Part shown: one piece after another, positions 60,059 through 64,000 of the stretch
Position numbering within the stretch: position 1 is the stretch's first letter
Layout of the letters: each line of letters starts with the position of its first letter
DNA from: Fasciolopsis buskii
Taxonomy: Eukaryota; Platyhelminthes; Trematoda; Plagiorchiida; Fasciolidae
Assembly (NCBI GenBank): GCA_008360955.1
Contig: LUCM01009796.1
Location: forward strand, 186,001-250,000
DNA length: 64,000 bases
Direction of reading: 5' to 3'
Program-made: the position numbers and the translations under genes
The notes under the pieces: model-generated
What the model was told of the DNA's origin: nothing
Database searches by the model: none
Seen by the model: the letters and a program-made list of their open reading frames with translations, nothing else

Positions 60059-61846
60059 AGAACATGATATTGGCATAGTTTATTCGTTTATTATGAAGTA
60101 AACGGTGCTTTTGGATACTTTAAGATTCCAGATTAACTTAGAAACACAATCGTACACTGACCGAATTTTTCTAATCTGTTCGTCATCGCCTGAATTGAGG
60201 TCCCAACAGATTTTGCTGTTTCTCATTCATCTCAAGGGTAAATGAAGGTTTCCTCTGAATTTTTTTTCGTAATCAGCTGCATTTATTAGACTCCTGGTAA
60301 TAAACAATAACCAACCAATAAATACTTTTCTTCAGTGCAAGTAGATTATTTGATAGAACAAATATTTCCTTTGGACAAGTCAACTGGCTATCGTTTATCA
60401 GTTTAGACCGGGGTAAATTCTTTGATTATTAAAAAAAAGTTTGACAACTTTTTATACTCCGTTAAGTTGTCATGTTTCTAGTCCAAACGAGTTTGCCTAG
60501 ACAACCAAGATTAGCCATATTTAGCTAGATTTACTAAAGTTCTCAAACAGATACCAATGATTCGTTTAATCTTGAAATACTAAATCCCGAAAAATATAAA
60601 CCATGCAGATTGTATGAATGCTACATAATCAACGGTACTTGTATGTCTGACGGATCTTCGGAAACCCTGATCCCTCTTTCTGGGGTCTTACAAAATAATA
60701 GTTTGACAAGTTTATCGAAACATGATAAGCGGTGATTAATTATCAGACTGCATTGGCCCCACGATAAACGGAACCCTTGGGAACGAGGGGACAAAACGTT
60801 TTTTTCGTATTTCTGCATTTTATCAGCAGCGAAATTTCGACAGCGAGTACAGGGTGTGCGTCTTTATTTGGGCGCACCGATGCAAAATTGTTCCACTGTC
60901 AACATTCTCCAGGATGTTGTAGTGCGTTACCAGTGACCCCGTTTGGTTAATTATCCCAGCAAGTTAACGGCCACATAAAAGTAGTCCAGGAAAATCCTCA
61001 ACGTAAGGGATACACTCATCTCCACCAAAGCGATCATCGAATTTCATAACTTTGCATCAGACCGTTCAAAATTTTTGCGAAAAACTTTCGGCAGATGGTG
61101 ATCTGTTGGTTCTGTTTAGGTTCTTCTAACTGGTACCTGCAAAACAAGGCTGCTCACAAGCTCTTCTAAATCGGCTTCATTGATCTTACCGCTTATTTCA
61201 TCCACTGTCTTTGCGAATCGGCCCTAAATGTCCGTAGCTGGGCAGCGATTTACTCATTATTTTTTGCCGTGAATCAGAATGGGATCAAGAGTTAACTAAC
61301 CCTCTGAAAATGTTAAATCCCTAAGATAGGTGGTACTTTATTAGGAACGGTTAGTCCAAAGCGTTTAGTCTGTCCGTTAAACATAAAACGGCAGCCATAC
61401 ATCGGCCTTAAGGAAGCTACTGCAAATCTCAACTATGATTTGGAGGTCGAGAGCAAATCAAGCATTTCGGTCGGCACTATAGGGGGAAAAATGTACCTTG
61501 CCAAATGTGAACTTAAATTGTAAAGACGGTCTGAACAGTTTATTTGCCCGATTATATTTTAAATATTTTACTCATTCCTCATACTGAGATTTTCCTGACG
61601 TTTGACTACATTCGCGTTGGTCACGTTACTTCATAAGTGTTCTTATTGGCCATAGTATGTCAGCGTAAAACGGCGGCGCAGTTTTTGATCGTGAATGACT
61701 CACACACCGCAGACTATTTTTCGTTTCGATTCATCATCCTTTCATCAATGTTAGTTAGTCATCCAGGACGTCTGTTAAAATTTGAGTAGTATACTCCCAG
61801 TCTATCGGAATTCTTAGCACATTTCTAACAAAGATCCTTTACTTAC
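60059..61846. other. Non-coding stretch
   Basis: No supported gene or repeat. An AATAAA occurs near 60318, 260 bases after the stop at 60058; it is uncertain as a poly(A) signal for that exon. Confidence 0.4.
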
Positions 61847-61902
61847 TTCCAATGGCATTTGGTTGATTGGATTGGGGATGGCATGGACAGTAGACCGTAA
61901 AT
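61847..61902 (-). CDS. Exon of the minus-strand gene (56 nt)
   Basis: Donor TTGGAA/GTAAGTAAAG is a full consensus. The frame reads LRSTVHAIPNPINQMPLE. It needs one base, which 62159 leaves (giving Y), and ends in phase 0, which 58213 needs. Acceptor ACGTAAATCAG is weak in pyrimidines. Confidence 0.45.
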
Positions 61903-62158
61903 CTGATTTACGTGCAAATTAATTCATCATTTAAATCTGTCACCCTACTCAATTTTGAACCCTATCAACACAAAAGGCTGCTGACGATACATGTCCAACG
62001 AAAGAATGGGATACGAACACCTCCAGTTATTTGCATAGCCCTCACACCCAGCCAGCATTCTGTAGTTAAATAACTGATGGCACATCAGGTAGCGCGTCCT
62101 ACTTCATTGCGCAATGCAAATGAATCGAAATACACAGGTAAACGTGGGCTTTACTTAC

Positions 62159-62348
62159 ACCTGGTAATGCTATCTCTTGGGCCACAAGTAGTTTCCAGAT
62201 GTGGCAAATACCTAACATTATTTACTGTTACGCAAACGTAGTTTTGCTCTCTGATTGCATTCTTCCTGTTTACCAGTTGTTCATACTCAAAATTGTTACT
62301 GGACGAAAAACAGTCCCCGGTAGATTTTGTATTAATTTGGAAAGAAAA
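62159..62348 (-). CDS. Exon of the minus-strand gene (190 nt)
   Basis: Acceptor TTAGCTATTATTCAG, donor CCAGGT/GTAAGTAAAG (an alternative donor lies two bases upstream). The frame reads FSFQINTKSTGDCFSSS, then NNFEYEQLVNRKNAIRE, QNYVCVTVNNVRYLPHL and ETTCGPRDSITR. It leaves one base for 61902. Polar with several cysteines and no domain I can name. It is the most upstream exon found; further 5' exons would lie beyond 62.4 kb. Confidence 0.45.
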
Positions 62349-62557
62349 CTGAATAATAGCTAATTTTATCACATAATGTCTTTTGATTCGAAAGTTTGTT
62401 GATTTCACCAAATTGCATGTTAATAAGCTCGAGGAATGGAACCCAACTGTTTGGCATTGACAATTACTGTTCGATAAATTTGCATTAGCGTTCGTACTTA
62501 GTAGTTGTCAAACTTTGCAGTTTTATTGCTCGGCTCATTCCGGTTGTGTGTGTCTAG

Positions 62558-62734
62558 TGGCAGTTCCCTGTTCGCTACACAGAACGGTTCCGGACTGTAC
62601 GATTTTGTGATGCAAAAACGTCAGGCTGAACTGGGCGCGCAGATTCGTGAAGCTGCACCGAATTTCGATTCCACATTCATTTCGGTCGATCTCTTGGCGC
62701 ACACAGGACACCGGATTGAAGAAATGTTGAAAAA
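62558..62734 (+). CDS. Well-bounded internal exon of an unidentified gene
   Basis: A long pyrimidine/TG tract ends GTGTGTGTCTAG at 62557, and a strong donor AAAAA/GTAAGC starts at 62735. The 177-nt exon, a multiple of three, encodes GSSLFATQNGSGLYDFV, MQKRQAELGAQIREAA and PNFDSTFISVDLLAHTG, ending HRIEEMLKK. The second half looks helical and the composition is GC-richer than its flanks. I do not recognise the family. Partner exons were not found; downstream ones would lie past the window end. The frame track to 62505 upstream is intron. Confidence 0.6.
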
Positions 62735-63747
62735 GTAAGCTTCAGTAAATTTCTGTTCCCTTACCTATGGCTGGTCTTTTTAGGGTTGTACCTTTGATCA
62801 TTTGTCATTCATTATTTCCGCCAAACAGGGTCCGCTCGTTTTGCTTGGATCTGACGAGTTAACCTGAAAGTTTTCTAGTCATATGGATTTACTTCAGCCA
62901 GTCTTAATATAGGCCAATACTGAACTTAAAATGACATGACCAAACACTGCAGATAGATGGCTAACTGATCCCCTGGGTATACATAGAATTTCTGCTAAGT
63001 TTAAAGCATTACAAATTATTTTTCAAAACATCTACGATCAACTGATCAGCAACTTTACACCTGCCATCCATTAGATTACGGTTATGTTACTGTGCATTTT
63101 TACTACTCAGTCCCATGCTAACTTTAGATTCACGTACCAACTTCATTGAGTTATTTCGGTTATATTCGATTGGAAAGCTAAGAATGAGGACCAATTCAAC
63201 CAGAAAAACATCCGGCTAGAAAACGTTTGTTAGTATTATATTGGACGATCAACGTAAATCCCTTTGCATGTATTGCATTTATATCTTAGGAAGTCTGTTC
63301 AATTTGGAATCGAGTTATCAATACGCGCTCTTAGTTTCCGTTTTCGCGTCTAGTTCCGTGTGGATCCGAGTTTCTATAGGACACGAAAATTCTGGTTTCA
63401 CCACTAGCAGATGCTTTCTGGGAAGAATCCCGAAAAATTCATCCCGAATAACCGGCCTTGAAAGACATAATCAACGCTCCGATTTTAGTAGTACCACTTT
63501 TATTTTCAAGTCGAAGAGTTTAGTCGCCTTTAGCCGTGTTCTCATGTGGACATATTCGTTTGAATGAGAAGGACATGTCGTGTTTTTTAACGGCTAAATC
63601 CGGAATGATAAAAATCGAATGATGGAATCAAGAAAACCAGTCTTTCAGGGTTGTCTATCCGGGATGAACAATACAACAGCTGTAGAAGTTATTTCAATTT
63701 AAATTCGGCACATTCTGCGTACATCTTCTTTCAACGCATCAGCGAGG
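62735..63747. other. Non-coding stretch
   Basis: A 108-codon plus frame (63241-63567) has no splice boundary or motif. Nothing else recognised. Confidence 0.4.
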
Positions 63748-63894
63748 CCGGCGGTGGCTAAACGAATAAGGTTATTTAGGCGACAAGGTCGCGGGTTCCA
63801 ATCCTTCCATCGTCGGTCAACTTCCCCACTTGGCAGCCCTCTTTTGGCCGCGGTCCCTTCCTGAAAATTGATGTTTATTGTTGTCTCATAAAGG
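63748..63894 (+). repeat. tRNA-derived SINE
   Basis: CCGGCGGTGGCTAAACG is the head, GGTTCCAATCC (63794-63804) the B box, then GGTCAACTTCCCCACTTGG and TTTTGGCCGCGGTCCC the body and ATAAAGG the tail. It matches the copy at 5477 throughout. The 91-codon minus frame across it is an artefact of the repeat. Confidence 0.8.
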
Positions 63895-64000
63895 AAGTAC
63901 AAGATAAAAGCATAGTTCCAAGAACAGTTCACGTGAACGTTGGAAAACGGATAGATAATAGTGTTGACAGCCAATATTTGACTAGCAACTCCCTTAAAAG

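Noticed and set aside
63699..63974. 91-codon minus-strand frame as a gene
   Set aside because: It is the reverse reading of the SINE copy.

Overview
The window looks like nuclear DNA of a metazoan, most probably a flatworm (trematode-like). It is AT-rich, nearly every open frame is shorter than 110 codons, and coding-like segments are short and bounded by GT/AG splice signals. One exon carries the first membrane segment and the CNLNP motif of a DEG/ENaC channel, a family known only from animals. The repeats are a tRNA-derived SINE, a separate tRNA-like plus hammerhead-ribozyme element (the architecture of the schistosome Sm-alpha family), decayed non-LTR retrotransposons and a Penelope-like fragment. 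I see no bacterial operons, rRNA, CRISPR or intact transposon.

Layout. 1-21.9 kb is mainly non-coding, with a possible 73-residue secreted protein (3.75 kb), an intact SINE (5.5 kb), an unassigned coding-like patch (7.6-8.4 kb), a LINE fragment (10.3-11.3 kb), a GC-rich block (16.0-16.5 kb) and SINE debris. At 21.96-23.3 kb a plus-strand gene has one large exon flanked by a 32-nt and a 70-nt intron, and at 24.06-24.9 kb small exons could encode a secreted protein. A second LINE (25.3-26.6 kb), a Penelope-like fragment (28.5 kb) and a last-exon candidate (31.4 kb) follow. At 37.06-37.79 kb two copies of the tRNA-like/hammerhead element lie head to head, forming arms of about 315 bp; a third, truncated relative lies at 41.9 kb.

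The right third, 42.8-62.3 kb, seems dominated by one or more minus-strand genes made of many short exons (36-190 nt). Several neighbouring exons join in phase, and one has leucine-heptad spacing. The plus-strand DEG/ENaC exon (43.6 kb) and a plus-strand terminal exon (59.9 kb) lie inside that span. A well-bounded plus-strand exon sits at 62.6 kb and a SINE copy ends the window.

All exon models were made by eye from splice consensus, open frame and phase, without transcripts or homology searches. The shortest exons are tentative, and the strongest calls are the repeat families, the DEG/ENaC exon, the 22.0-22.9 kb exon and the hammerhead pair.
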